NCBI RefSeq assembly: GCF_014655295.1
Contig: NZ_BNBI01000010.1
Location: 248,001 to 312,000, forward strand
DNA: 64,000 bases
Direction of reading: 5' to 3'
Source of the DNA: Streptomyces fumanus
GTDB taxonomy: Bacteria; Actinomycetota; Actinomycetes; Streptomycetales; Streptomycetaceae
The notes below the pieces were generated by a model. The model was not told the origin of the DNA. It ran no database searches and saw only the letters and a list, made by a program, of their open reading frames with translations. Positions 7,086 to 15,397 of this stretch are shown one piece after another; the first letter of the stretch is position 1; every line of letters begins with the position of its first letter. Made by a program: the position numbers and the translations under genes.

Positions 7086-8375
7086 ATGCGGCAGGGCGGA
7101 AGCATGGAGAGGCGGACGATCCTCAAAGCTGCGGGGGCCTCGCTGGCCGTCGCGGGGCTCGGGGCGACGGCCACCGCCTGCGGCTCGGGCAGCGGGTCGG
7201 GGGACGGGACGGTGACGATCCGTTACTCCTGGTGGGGTGCGGAGGACCGGGCCCAGCGCATCAACAAGACCATCGCGCTCTTCGAGAAGAAGTATCCGAA
7301 GATCAAGGTGAAGACCGACTTCCAGCAGTACGCCGACTTCTGGAAGAAGTTCAACACCCAGGCGTCCGGCGGGAATCCGCCGGACGTGTTCCAGAATGCC
7401 ATCGGATTTCTGCGCAAATACGACGCGAAGAACGTTCTGCTCGACCTCGGTGAGCAGGTGAAGGCCGGGAATCTGTCCATGGACGGATTCCGCGCGGGCC
7501 TGGAGAAGTTCGGCGAGGTCGACGGCAAACTCCTCGGCGTGCCCGTCGGTTCGAATTCGATGGCGCTGGTCATCGACAAGCCCGTCTACACCCGGGCCGG
7601 CGTCACCCCCGAACCGGGCTGGACCTGGGACGACTTCGACGCGGCGATGAAGCGGATCCGCGACCGCACGGGCCGGGCCGGGGACAGCGGCATGTACGGG
7701 GTCATGTACCTCTACGACCTGTATCTGCGCCAGCACGGCAAGGCGTTCTTCACCGAGGACGCGCTCGGCTTCACCGAGGCCGACCTCACCGACTGGTGGA
7801 CCAAGGCCGAGCGGGGCGTGAAGGAGGGCGTCTACGCCGATGCCAAGAAGGTCGTCCAGGTCAAGCCCAAGTCGGCGGTCTCCGCGGAGCTCGCGGGCTC
7901 CGAGTTCACCTGGGACAACTTCACCGTCCGCTACACCTCCGAGGGCAAGAGCGAGTACGGCCTCGCGCCCATCCCCACCACGGACGGCAAGAAGACCGGC
8001 CAGTACCTGGGCTCGCTGATGCTCAGCGCCTCCAAGCGCACCCAGCACCCCAAGGAGGTCGCCCAGTTCATCGACTTCATGGTCCACGACCCCGAGGTCG
8101 CCAAGATCATGGGCTATGACCGGGGCGTGCCCGCCACCCAGGCCCAGTTCGACGCCTTCCAGCCGGACGACGAGGTCAACAAGGCGATCGCCGCCTATGA
8201 GACCTCCCTCGTCGAGTCGGGCGTGCTGGAGACCATCACCCCGCACCCGAGCGGCGCCGATGTCTGCGAGGCCGCGTTCCTGCGCATCGCCGAGGAGATG
8301 GCGCTGGGCAAGCGGTCCGTCGAGGACGCCGTCAAGCAGTTCTTCACCGAGTCGAAGACCGCTCTGGCCGGCTGA
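7086..8375 (+). CDS. Extracellular sugar-binding lipoprotein of an ABC importer
   Basis: A 429-residue family 1 solute-binding protein. The N-terminus has a twin-arginine-like MERRTILKAAG, a hydrophobic stretch and a lipobox ATAC at about residue 32, so it is predicted to be exported and lipid-anchored. Mature features include TIRYSWWG, ALFEKKYPKIKV and the hinge region LGVPVGSNSMALVID. These belong to the family that captures oligosaccharides for CUT1 importers. GGGGAGG lies 5 nt before the ATG. The stop overlaps the start of the permease gene by one base. With the downstream YetA/PcRGLX-like enzyme, the ligand is likely a pectin-derived rhamnose/galacturonate oligosaccharide (inference). 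Confidence 0.88.
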   Translation: MRQGGSMERRTILKAAGASLAVAGLGATATACGSGSGSGDGTVTIRYSWWGAEDRAQRINKTIALFEKKYPKIKVKTDFQQYADFWKKFNTQASGGNPPDVFQNAIGFLRKYDAKNVLLDLGEQVKAGNLSMDGFRAGLEKFGEVDGKLLGVPVGSNSMALVIDKPVYTRAGVTPEPGWTWDDFDAAMKRIRDRTGRAGDSGMYGVMYLYDLYLRQHGKAFFTEDALGFTEADLTDWWTKAERGVKEGVYADAKKVVQVKPKSAVSAELAGSEFTWDNFTVRYTSEGKSEYGLAPIPTTDGKKTGQYLGSLMLSASKRTQHPKEVAQFIDFMVHDPEVAKIMGYDRGVPATQAQFDAFQPDDEVNKAIAAYETSLVESGVLETITPHPSGADVCEAAFLRIAEEMALGKRSVEDAVKQFFTESKTALAG

Positions 8376-9376
8376 TGGGACACGCCGTGACACACGCCCC
8401 CGCGACGGCGGACCGCGCCGCGGCCTCCGAGCCGCGGCACGGTCCGGCGAGGTCCCCGCGCCCCGCCGCCCTCAAGCGGCGGCGCCGCCGGGACAATCTG
8501 GCCGGCTACCTCTTCATGTCGCCCTGGATCGCCGGTTTCCTGCTGCTGACCGCGGGACCGATGATCGCCTCGCTGTACTACGCCTTCACCGACTACAACC
8601 TCTTCGACGCCCCGAAGTGGATCGGCCTGGACAACTTCGCCGAGATGTTCGGCGACCCGCGCTGGCGCCACTCGGTCCAGGTCACCCTGTGGTACGTCGT
8701 CGTCGGCACCCCGATCAAGCTGCTCGCCGCGCTCGGCGTCGCCCTGCTGCTCGCCCAGAAGCGGCGCGGCCAGGCGTTCTACCGGGCCGCGTTCTACGCG
8801 CCCTCGCTGATCGGCGCGAGCGTCTCGGTGGCCATCGTCTGGAAGGCGATCTTCTCGGACGACGCGGTCGTGGACCGTACCCAGAAACTCTTCGGGGTCC
8901 ACGCCGGCGGCTGGACCGGCGACCCGGACCTGATCATCTACAGCCTGGTGGCGCTCACCGTCTGGCAGTTCGGCGCCCCGATGGTCATCTTCCTGGCCGG
9001 TCTGAAGCAGGTGCCGCGCGAGCTGTACGAGGCGGCCGACGTCGACGGGGCGGGGAAGCTGCGGCAGTTCTGGAACATCACGCTGCCGATGATCTCGCCG
9101 GTCCTCTTCTTCAACGTCCTGCTGGAGACCATCCACTCGTTCCAGATCTTCAGCTCCGCCTACATCGTCGGCGGCGGCGCGGGCGGCAACGCCTGCGGAC
9201 CGGCGGACGGCTCGATGGTCTACACCTGTTATCTGTACGTCCAGGGCTTCGAGAACAGCCGCATGGGCCTGGCCTCCGCCATGGCCTGGATGCTGCTGGT
9301 CGCCGTCGCCCTGGTCACCGCGGTGCTGTTCTGGTCCCAGAAGCGCTGGGTGCACTACGAGGAGGGCGGCCGATGA
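8375..9376 (+). CDS. ABC sugar importer permease, LplB/MalF type
   Basis: A 333-residue inner-membrane permease with six or so hydrophobic segments starting at NLAGYLFMSPWIAGFLLL. The cytoplasmic EAA loop, ELYEAADVDGAGKLRQFWNITLPMISP near residues 213-240, is the coupling site for an ATPase. It begins within the stop of the binding-protein gene (TGATG) and overlaps the second permease by ATGA, so the operon is tightly coupled. It would form the heterodimeric channel with the next gene product. No ATPase gene is nearby; streptomycete importers of this class normally share MsiK encoded elsewhere (family knowledge). Confidence 0.88.
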   Translation: MGHAVTHAPATADRAAASEPRHGPARSPRPAALKRRRRRDNLAGYLFMSPWIAGFLLLTAGPMIASLYYAFTDYNLFDAPKWIGLDNFAEMFGDPRWRHSVQVTLWYVVVGTPIKLLAALGVALLLAQKRRGQAFYRAAFYAPSLIGASVSVAIVWKAIFSDDAVVDRTQKLFGVHAGGWTGDPDLIIYSLVALTVWQFGAPMVIFLAGLKQVPRELYEAADVDGAGKLRQFWNITLPMISPVLFFNVLLETIHSFQIFSSAYIVGGGAGGNACGPADGSMVYTCYLYVQGFENSRMGLASAMAWMLLVAVALVTAVLFWSQKRWVHYEEGGR

Positions 9377-10266
9377 GCGCGCGGGCCACCGACGTCACAC
9401 CCGTCACGCCGGCCAGGACCACGGCCCGGCGGCGGAGGCTGCCCGGCTCGCTCGCCTGGCACCTCGGCTCGCTGGCGGTCCTCGCCGTGATCCTCTACCC
9501 GGTGGTCTGGGTGATCGGCGGTTCCTTCAAGCGGGGCGAGGACATCGTCGGCAGCCTGGACCTGTTCCCGTCCGATCCGATCACCGGCAACTACACCCGG
9601 CTGACCGAGGGCATCGCGGACATCCCGATCTCCACCTTCTTCGTCAACTCGCTGCTCCTCGCGGTGGGTTCGGTGGCCGGCATCCTGCTGTCCTGCTCGC
9701 TGACCGCGTACGCCTTCGCCAAGATCCGGTTCGCGGGCCGCAATCTGCTCTTCACGCTGATGATCGGCACCCTGCTGCTGCCGTACCACGTGCTGCTGAT
9801 CCCGCAGTACGTGCTGTTCCGCAACCTCGACATGATCAACACGTACACGCCGCTGCTGCTGGGCAAGTACCTCGCCACCGAGGCGTTCTTCGTCTTCCTC
9901 ATGGTGCAGTTCATGCGCAACCTGCCCAGGGAGCTGGACGAGGCCGCCCGGCTCGACGGCTGCGGGCACCTGAGGATCTACTGGTCGATCGTGCTGCCGC
10001 TGTGCCGGCCCGCCCTGATCACCAGCGCCATCTTCACCTTCATCAACTCCTGGAACGACTTCATGGGCCCGTTGATCTACCTCAACGACCCCGAGAAGTA
10101 CACCGTCTCCCTGGGCCTGAAGATGTTCGTCGACCAGGAGGGCCTCGCCGACTACGGCGGCATGATCGCCATGTCGCTGGTGGCGCTGCTGCCCGTCCTC
10201 GCCTTCTTCCTGGCCTTCCAGCGCTATCTGATCGACGGCATGGCGACCTCCGGTCTGAAGGGCTGA
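9373..10266 (+). CDS. ABC sugar importer permease, LplC/MalG type
   Basis: A 297-residue permease with an Arg-rich cytoplasmic N-terminus, then six predicted membrane helices. The EAA motif is ELDEAARLDGCGHLRIYWSIVLPLCRP, around residues 186-212. The C-terminus AFQRYLIDGMATSGLKG is typical of the second CUT1 permease. ATG 9373 overlaps the upstream stop by 4 nt. It pairs with the 8375-9376 product, and the order binding protein - permease - permease matches the lplABC-type operon of Bacillus. Confidence 0.88.
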   Translation: MSARATDVTPVTPARTTARRRRLPGSLAWHLGSLAVLAVILYPVVWVIGGSFKRGEDIVGSLDLFPSDPITGNYTRLTEGIADIPISTFFVNSLLLAVGSVAGILLSCSLTAYAFAKIRFAGRNLLFTLMIGTLLLPYHVLLIPQYVLFRNLDMINTYTPLLLGKYLATEAFFVFLMVQFMRNLPRELDEAARLDGCGHLRIYWSIVLPLCRPALITSAIFTFINSWNDFMGPLIYLNDPEKYTVSLGLKMFVDQEGLADYGGMIAMSLVALLPVLAFFLAFQRYLIDGMATSGLKG

Positions 10267-10267
10267 G

Positions 10268-10876
10268 GTGACGACGATGACGGACGCGCGCGCCGGGGCG
10301 GGCACGGAGCGGGGCGGGTCACGGCTCGCCGAGGGGTTCGCGCTGTTCGCCGAGTGCCTGCTGACCGGGGTGTGGATCGCGGTGGCCGCGCTGCCGCTGG
10401 TGACCGGCCCGGCCGCCTTCGCCGCCGGGTCCCGGCACCTGGGGCGCCGGCTCGCCCATGAGCGGGGCGGGCTGCGCGAGTTCGCCGCCGACTTCCGGGC
10501 GGCGGTGCGCCGGGGCTGGCTGGTCGGGCTGGCGGGCTGGGCCGCCCTCGCCGTGGTCTGGCTGGACGTGCGGGCGGTCCGGGCGGGCCTGCCGGGCGGC
10601 CCGCTGGTGGGCGCCGTCGGGGTGCTCGCCCTGATCGGCGCCGTGGTGGCCGGACTGCGCGCGGCGGCGGTGTGGCGGCCCGGCGCCTCCTGGCGGTCGC
10701 TGCTCGCGGGCGCCGCCCGGCGCACCGTGCTCGACCCCGCCGGGTCCTTCCTGATCGTCGGCGGGCTGGCCGTGGTGGTCTGCTCCGCCTGGTTCAGCGC
10801 GCCGCTGGCCCTCCCCGTCCTCGGGGCGGTCGCGGCGGCCGCCGTCGCCGTGGAGCGCCGCCACGGGCACCGCTGA
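10268..10876 (+). CDS. YesL-like (DUF624) membrane protein
   Basis: A 202-residue hydrophobic protein with four to five predicted helices, among them LLTGVWIAVAALPLVTGPAAFAAG near the N-terminus. The length, the early LPLVTGPA motif and the position right after CUT1 permeases fit the YesL/DUF624 family. In Bacillus, yesL heads a rhamnogalacturonan utilisation cluster. Its biochemical role is not known. The GTG at 10268 comes one base after the permease stop, so it is co-transcribed and probably translationally coupled. Confidence 0.7.
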   Translation: MTTMTDARAGAGTERGGSRLAEGFALFAECLLTGVWIAVAALPLVTGPAAFAAGSRHLGRRLAHERGGLREFAADFRAAVRRGWLVGLAGWAALAVVWLDVRAVRAGLPGGPLVGAVGVLALIGAVVAGLRAAAVWRPGASWRSLLAGAARRTVLDPAGSFLIVGGLAVVVCSAWFSAPLALPVLGAVAAAAVAVERRHGHR

Positions 10877-10985
10877 CCCACCCGGCCACCGCGGCCGGAC
10901 CCGGCGCCACCCCTGTTCTGTCATGCCCTTGACATGCCCTGCTCCCGCTCCACACCCCGCATCCGTACGTACGGAAAGGAAGGCC

Positions 10986-13724
10986 ATGTCCCCCATCCCC
11001 CGCAGGTCCCTGCTGAAGGCTGCCGCCGTCGCCGGCGCCGCCACCCAGGCGAGCTGGGCCCTCGGCGCCCGCCCGGCCGACGCCGCCCCCGCCGCCTCCG
11101 CCGCCTCCGACGCCACCGTCACCCTGGACTGGCTGGAGGACGGCGGCCTCGGCGCCGCCCCCGGCACCACCGTCGGCGTGCCCTGGCCCAAGGGCGCCCA
11201 CCGGCCGGACCGGACCTTCGCCCTCACCGACGCCGCCGGCCGGTCCGTACCCACCCAGTCCTGGCCGCTCGCGTACTGGCCGGACGGCTCCCTCAAGTGG
11301 ACCGCGCACGCCGTCGCCTCCGGATCCGGCAGGCTCACCCTCACCGCCGGCCCGCCCGCCGCCCCCGAGCACGAGGTCACCGTCACCCGGCACGGCGGCA
11401 GCATCGACATAGCGACCGGCGTCATCACCGCCCGGATCGGCACCTCCGGCACCACCGTCGTCAAGTCCGTCACCCGCGGCGCCACCGAGATTGCCCGCAA
11501 CGGCCGGCTGGTCCTGCTCCGCCAGCCCGAGATCGAGGACGGCGACCAGGGCACGGTGCGCACCGAGCGGTTCGACGGCGCGATCACCGGGGCCGAGGTG
11601 GAACAGCGGGGACCGGTCCGCGCGGTCGTCCGCGTCGACGGCAAGCACCGCAAGGGCGACCGGAGCTGGCTGCCGTTCTCGCTGCGCCTGTACTTCTACG
11701 CGGGCGCCGACTCCTTCCGCATGGTGCACACCATCACCTTCGACGGCACGCAGGAACCCGGGAAGGCGAGCGGCGATTTCGTCCGGGGCCTCGGCGTCCG
11801 CTTCACCGTGCCGATGCGCGACGCCTCCTACGACCGCCACATCCGCATCGGCGGCGAGGGCACCGGCCTGCTCCGCGAGGCCGTCAAGGGCATCACCGGA
11901 CTGCGCCGCGACCCCGGCGCGGCCGTCCAGGCCGCCCAGTTCGAGGGGCGGAAACTGCCCGACCCCGCCACCTGGGACCAGCGCGTCACCAGCCGCCTCC
12001 AGTACATCCCCGAATGGGGCGACTACACCCTCTCCCAGCTCTCCGCCGACGGCTTCACCCTGCGCAAGCGCACCAAGAAGGGGTACGGCTGGGTCGGCGC
12101 GGGCGGCGGCCGGCGCGCCTCCGGCTTCGGCTACGTCGGCGGGGCGAGCGGCGGACTCTCCTTCGGCCTGCGCGACTTCTGGGAGAAGCACCCCGCCCAG
12201 CTCGACATCCGCGACGCCCACACCGACGCCGCCGAGGTCACCCTCTGGCTCTGGTCACCCGAGGCCCAGCCCATGGACCTGCGCTTCTACCACGACGGCA
12301 TGGGCCAGGACAGCTACGCCGAACAGCTCGAAGGACTCAACATCACCTACGAGGACTACGAACCCGGCTTCGGCACCCCCTACGGCATCGCCCGCACCAG
12401 CGAACTCCTCTTCTGGGCCAACGCCTCGACCCCCGCCGCCGAGGCACTCGCCCGGCAGATCGAGGCCGTCCGCGTCCCGCCGCAGCTCGCCGCGCCGCCC
12501 GCGCAGCTCATCAAGGCCAAGGTCTTCGGCCCCGGCCTGTACTCCGAGCCCGACCGCTCCACCCCGGCCAAGGCGAAGATCGAGGACCACCTGGACTTCC
12601 TCTTCACCTACTACCGCGACCAGGTGGAACAGCGCCGCTGGTACGGCTTCTGGGACTACGGCGACATCATGCACACCTACGACACCGCCCGGCACCAGTG
12701 GCGCTACGACATCGGCGGCTACGCCTGGGACAACTCCGAACTCTCGCCCGACCTGTGGCTCTGGTACGCGTACCTCAGAAGCGGCCGCGCCGACATCTTC
12801 CGCTTCGCCGAGGCGATGACCCGGCACACCGGCGAGGTCGACGTCTACCACCTCGGCCAGTGGGCCGGCCTGGGCACCCGGCACGGCGTCCAGCACTACG
12901 CCGACAGCGCCAAGCAGCAGCGCATCGCCAACACCACCTACCGCCGCTTCTACTACTTCCTCACCGGCGACGAACGCGTCGGCGACCTCATGCGCGCCAA
13001 CGTCGACTCCGACGAGACCTTCCTCGTCCTCGACCCCCAGCGCAAGGTCCGCCCCGACCCCGACTACCGGCCCGACCCGCACGCCCTGTCCATCGGCTTC
13101 GGCACCGACTGGAGCGGCCTGGTGTCGGCCTGGCTCACCGAGTGGGAACGCAAGGGCCCCCAGTGGGAGAAGGCACGCGCGCGCGTGCTGTCCACCATGG
13201 AGACCATCGCCGCCCAGCCCAACGGCTTCGTCCAGGGCAGCGGCCTGTACGACCTGGACACCGGCAGGTTCGCCGTCGCGGACACGCCCGCGGTGTCCGT
13301 CTCCCACCTCTCGGCCGTCTTCGGCCTCAACGAACTCTGCGCCGAACTGATCGACCTCGTCGACATGCCCGCCTTCGAGGAGGCGTACTACGACTACTGC
13401 CGCTACTTCAACGCCACCAAGGCCGAGCAGAAGGCGCGCTACGGCAGCGACTTCGGCAGCCTGATCCTCTTCCAGGGCCACTCCCGCCTCGACGCCTACG
13501 CCGCCGTACGCACCGGCGACGCGAAACTCGCCGCGCGGGCCTGGGAGAAGTTCTACGACTCCGACGGCTACAAGGAATCGGCCCCCTGGACCACGGAGAA
13601 GATCGGCGGCCCGCTCGCCCTCGTCCCCGGCACCGAGGCGAGCTGGGTCTCCACCAACGACACCGCCCTCTACGGCCTCGCCGCCATCGAGAACCTCGCG
13701 CTGCTGGGGGACCGGATGCCGTAA
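10986..13724 (+). CDS. Tat-exported PcRGLX/YetA-like protein (exo-rhamnogalacturonan lyase family)
   Basis: A 912-residue secreted protein. The signal is a twin-arginine type: SPIPRRSLLKAAAVAGAA, a hydrophobic core and a likely AxA cleavage near PADAAPA (about residue 35). The rest reads as beta-sandwich sequence to about residue 500, then an alpha-helical toroid-like half rich in W/Y (for example WYGFWDYGDIMHTYD and GGYAWDNSE). I assign it to the PcRGLX/YetA-like family, whose founding member is a fungal exo-acting rhamnogalacturonan lyase (PL26), from overall recognition; catalytic residues were not mapped. It lies 109 nt after the YesL-like gene, behind GGAAAGGAAGG. The importer-plus-YetA order resembles the B. 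subtilis lplABCD-yetA operon. Confidence 0.72.
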   Translation: MSPIPRRSLLKAAAVAGAATQASWALGARPADAAPAASAASDATVTLDWLEDGGLGAAPGTTVGVPWPKGAHRPDRTFALTDAAGRSVPTQSWPLAYWPDGSLKWTAHAVASGSGRLTLTAGPPAAPEHEVTVTRHGGSIDIATGVITARIGTSGTTVVKSVTRGATEIARNGRLVLLRQPEIEDGDQGTVRTERFDGAITGAEVEQRGPVRAVVRVDGKHRKGDRSWLPFSLRLYFYAGADSFRMVHTITFDGTQEPGKASGDFVRGLGVRFTVPMRDASYDRHIRIGGEGTGLLREAVKGITGLRRDPGAAVQAAQFEGRKLPDPATWDQRVTSRLQYIPEWGDYTLSQLSADGFTLRKRTKKGYGWVGAGGGRRASGFGYVGGASGGLSFGLRDFWEKHPAQLDIRDAHTDAAEVTLWLWSPEAQPMDLRFYHDGMGQDSYAEQLEGLNITYEDYEPGFGTPYGIARTSELLFWANASTPAAEALARQIEAVRVPPQLAAPPAQLIKAKVFGPGLYSEPDRSTPAKAKIEDHLDFLFTYYRDQVEQRRWYGFWDYGDIMHTYDTARHQWRYDIGGYAWDNSELSPDLWLWYAYLRSGRADIFRFAEAMTRHTGEVDVYHLGQWAGLGTRHGVQHYADSAKQQRIANTTYRRFYYFLTGDERVGDLMRANVDSDETFLVLDPQRKVRPDPDYRPDPHALSIGFGTDWSGLVSAWLTEWERKGPQWEKARARVLSTMETIAAQPNGFVQGSGLYDLDTGRFAVADTPAVSVSHLSAVFGLNELCAELIDLVDMPAFEEAYYDYCRYFNATKAEQKARYGSDFGSLILFQGHSRLDAYAAVRTGDAKLAARAWEKFYDSDGYKESAPWTTEKIGGPLALVPGTEASWVSTNDTALYGLAAIENLALLGDRMP

Positions 13725-13752
13725 CCCGCTCCCGGGCGGGCAGAAAACCCGC

Positions 13753-14199
13753 GTGGACTGGAACCATTACCGCTTCCGCAGCCTGTGGGAGCTGCCCGCC
13801 CCCGCCCCGGCCGTCTACCGCGCCCTGGAACGCGTCGAGGACTACCCCCGCTGGTGGCCCCAGGTCCGCGAGGTCACCCGCCTCGACGACGCCACCGGCA
13901 TCCTGCGCATCCGCTCCCTCCTCCCGTACGACCTGACCCAGACGGTGCGGGAGGAGCGGCGCGACCCGGCGGCGGGCGTCCTGCGGGCCGTCCTCACCGG
14001 CGACATCGAGGGCTGGTCCCGCTGGACGGTCACCCCGCGCGGCACCGGCACCCTGGTCCGCTACGACCAGGAGGTCGACGTCCGCAAGCCGCTGCTGCGC
14101 CGGCTCGCCGTGCCCGGACGGCCCTTCTTCCGCGCCAACCACACCCTGATGATGCGCGCCGGGCGGCGCGGACTGGCCGCCCACCTGGAAGCGGTTTGA
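13753..14199 (+). CDS. SRPBCC-fold (START/polyketide cyclase-like) protein
   Basis: A 148-residue protein with the START/SRPBCC hydrophobic-pocket fold. It shows WELPAPAPAVYRALERVEDYPRWWPQVR at the start, a common opening for polyketide cyclase/dehydrase-like proteins, then alternating beta strands (GILRIRSLLPYDL, TLVRYDQEVDV) and a C-terminal helix. It probably binds a small hydrophobic ligand; no catalytic assignment is possible. It is 28 nt downstream of the lyase-like gene and 39 nt before tRNA-Val copy 2, so it is the last gene of the tRNA-bounded segment. Confidence 0.75.
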   Translation: MDWNHYRFRSLWELPAPAPAVYRALERVEDYPRWWPQVREVTRLDDATGILRIRSLLPYDLTQTVREERRDPAAGVLRAVLTGDIEGWSRWTVTPRGTGTLVRYDQEVDVRKPLLRRLAVPGRPFFRANHTLMMRAGRRGLAAHLEAV

Positions 14200-14238
14200 A
14201 GGAAGCGGGCCGGGGCCTGTATGGTTCAGTGCGTTCCC

Positions 14239-14310
14239 GGGCGATTAGCTCAGTGGGAGAGCGCTTCGTTCACACCGAAGAGGTCACTGGTTCGAACCCA
14301 GTATCGCCCA
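14239..14310 (+). tRNA. tRNA-Val (CAC anticodon), copy 2
   Basis: The sequence is identical to the copy at 6600-6671 throughout the 72-nt tRNA body. The shared stretch is 77 bp (14236-14312 against 6597-6673) in direct orientation. Here the discriminator A14310 is followed by CCA, so the 3' CCA is encoded. The anticodon loop is TTCACAC. Confidence 0.95.
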
Positions 14311-14320
14311 CCACCCGGGA

Positions 14321-14353
14321 AAGCCGGTCCGTCGAAAATTGACGGACCGGCTT
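14321..14353. terminator. Hairpin between tRNA-Val copy 2 and the exonuclease-like gene
   Basis: A perfect 13-bp stem, AAGCCGGTCCGTC and its complement, with a 7-nt AT-rich loop. Flanking A and T residues suit termination in both directions, as expected between convergent genes. Confidence 0.7.
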
Positions 14354-14377
14354 CTTCGTATACGGACATGCCGACGG

Positions 14378-15103
14378 CTACGCCGCCGCCGGGAGGTCCG
14401 GGCGCAGCGGCCACGCCGGGTCCACCGGCTGCTCGTCGCCGTTCGGCGCGAACCACGTCTGCTGGCCCCGCGCCTGCCCCGCGTGCCACACCGCCTGCAA
14501 GGTGTGCAGCTCGGCGGGGGAGACCCGGTCCAGCCGGCCCGCGAAGCGCCGCCCCACCGCCCGGACCACCTCCAGCGCCGCCTGCGCGTCCACCGCCGCG
14601 TCCCGCGCCCCCTCCAGGGCCACGCCGTAGTGCTCGCACAGATCGGTGAGCGTCCGCGGGCCCTTGCGGTAGCGGTCCAGGTGCCTGTCGAGCACCCTCG
14701 GGTCCAGCACGTGCAGCGGCGTCCGCTCCAGCCAGCGGGCCAGCGACGAGGCGCGGTGCCGCCGCAGCTCCCGGTCGAGCAGCGTCAGACCGAACGGCGC
14801 GTCCATCACCACCAGCGGGCGCCCGGCCCGCGCCTGCTCCGCCAGCGCCTCCGCCACCTCGTACATCACCGGCGCCGGCCAGCGGCCGTACCGCTGCAGG
14901 CGCTCCTCGGTCAGCCCGTGCGCCTCCACCGCCGGAGCGGGCACCGGCACCCCCGGGTTCACCAGCCAGCGGGTGATCCGGGGCCGGAGCCCCTCGGCGT
15001 CCTGGACGACGACCGCGGCCGACACGATCCGGTCGGTCTCGGCGTCCGCACCCGTGGCCCCCGTGTCGAACGCGGCCAGGGGACCCTCGTACCAGCACGT
15101 CAT
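14378..15103 (-). CDS. DnaQ/DEDDh exonuclease-fold protein with degenerate active site
   Basis: A 241-residue protein of the DnaQ-like 3'-5' exonuclease family. Its three Exo blocks can be placed but are altered. Exo I, normally FD-x-E-TTG, reads FDTGATG, with glycine at residue 15 where the metal-binding glutamate belongs. Exo II, normally NAPFD, reads DAPFG (residues 101-105), so the aspartate is glycine. Exo III, normally H-D-A-x-x-D, reads RDAAVD (167-172), so the general-base histidine is arginine. The fold motifs around them (DPRVLDRHLDRYRKG, TLTDLCEHYGV) are intact and the frame is full length. It is therefore predicted to be a non-catalytic, perhaps nucleic-acid-binding, paralogue rather than a decaying pseudogene. 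It is divergent from thrS. Confidence 0.75.
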   Translation of the reverse strand: MTCWYEGPLAAFDTGATGADAETDRIVSAAVVVQDAEGLRPRITRWLVNPGVPVPAPAVEAHGLTEERLQRYGRWPAPVMYEVAEALAEQARAGRPLVVMDAPFGLTLLDRELRRHRASSLARWLERTPLHVLDPRVLDRHLDRYRKGPRTLTDLCEHYGVALEGARDAAVDAQAALEVVRAVGRRFAGRLDRVSPAELHTLQAVWHAGQARGQQTWFAPNGDEQPVDPAWPLRPDLPAAA

Positions 15104-15397
15104 AGCGCATCACAACCCCTCGTCCCAGCCCGGCGGTTGACGCCCCGTCCACTGCCCGATCCGGTGATACCCGGGCGGTTCGCCCCGTACGCCGGAAGGG
15201 CACCACATGAGGACGGGTCTTTGCGGTCCGGCGGCCCGGCAGGCGGACCCTCCGGTTCCGGACGGCGGCCGGCGCGGGCGGGGCCGCCCCCGCCGCCGGG
15301 GACTGATTTCGCGGGGGACCCGGGCGGGTCGGTACGATCGGGCTCATGCGTGCGCTCCGGTATGGCGCCGCACTTCGCCTTCAGTCAGGAGAGACCG
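15104..15397 (+). promoter_or_regulatory. thrS upstream region
   Basis: The 294 nt shared by the divergent exonuclease-like gene and thrS has no supported gene. TACGAT at 15333-15338 could be the thrS -10 element, about 60 nt upstream of the start; no matching -35 is evident. I searched by eye for a T-box-like specifier and antiterminator and saw none. Confidence 0.35.

Noticed and set aside
6600..14310. Integrative element with attachment sites in the tRNA-Val 3' ends
   Set aside because: No integrase, excisionase or transfer gene lies between the tRNAs, and the repeats span whole tRNA genes rather than only the 3' end. Kept only as a hypothesis in the findings.
15104..15397. T-box riboswitch upstream of thrS
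   Set aside because: No T-box consensus, specifier stem or terminator/antiterminator pair was visible.
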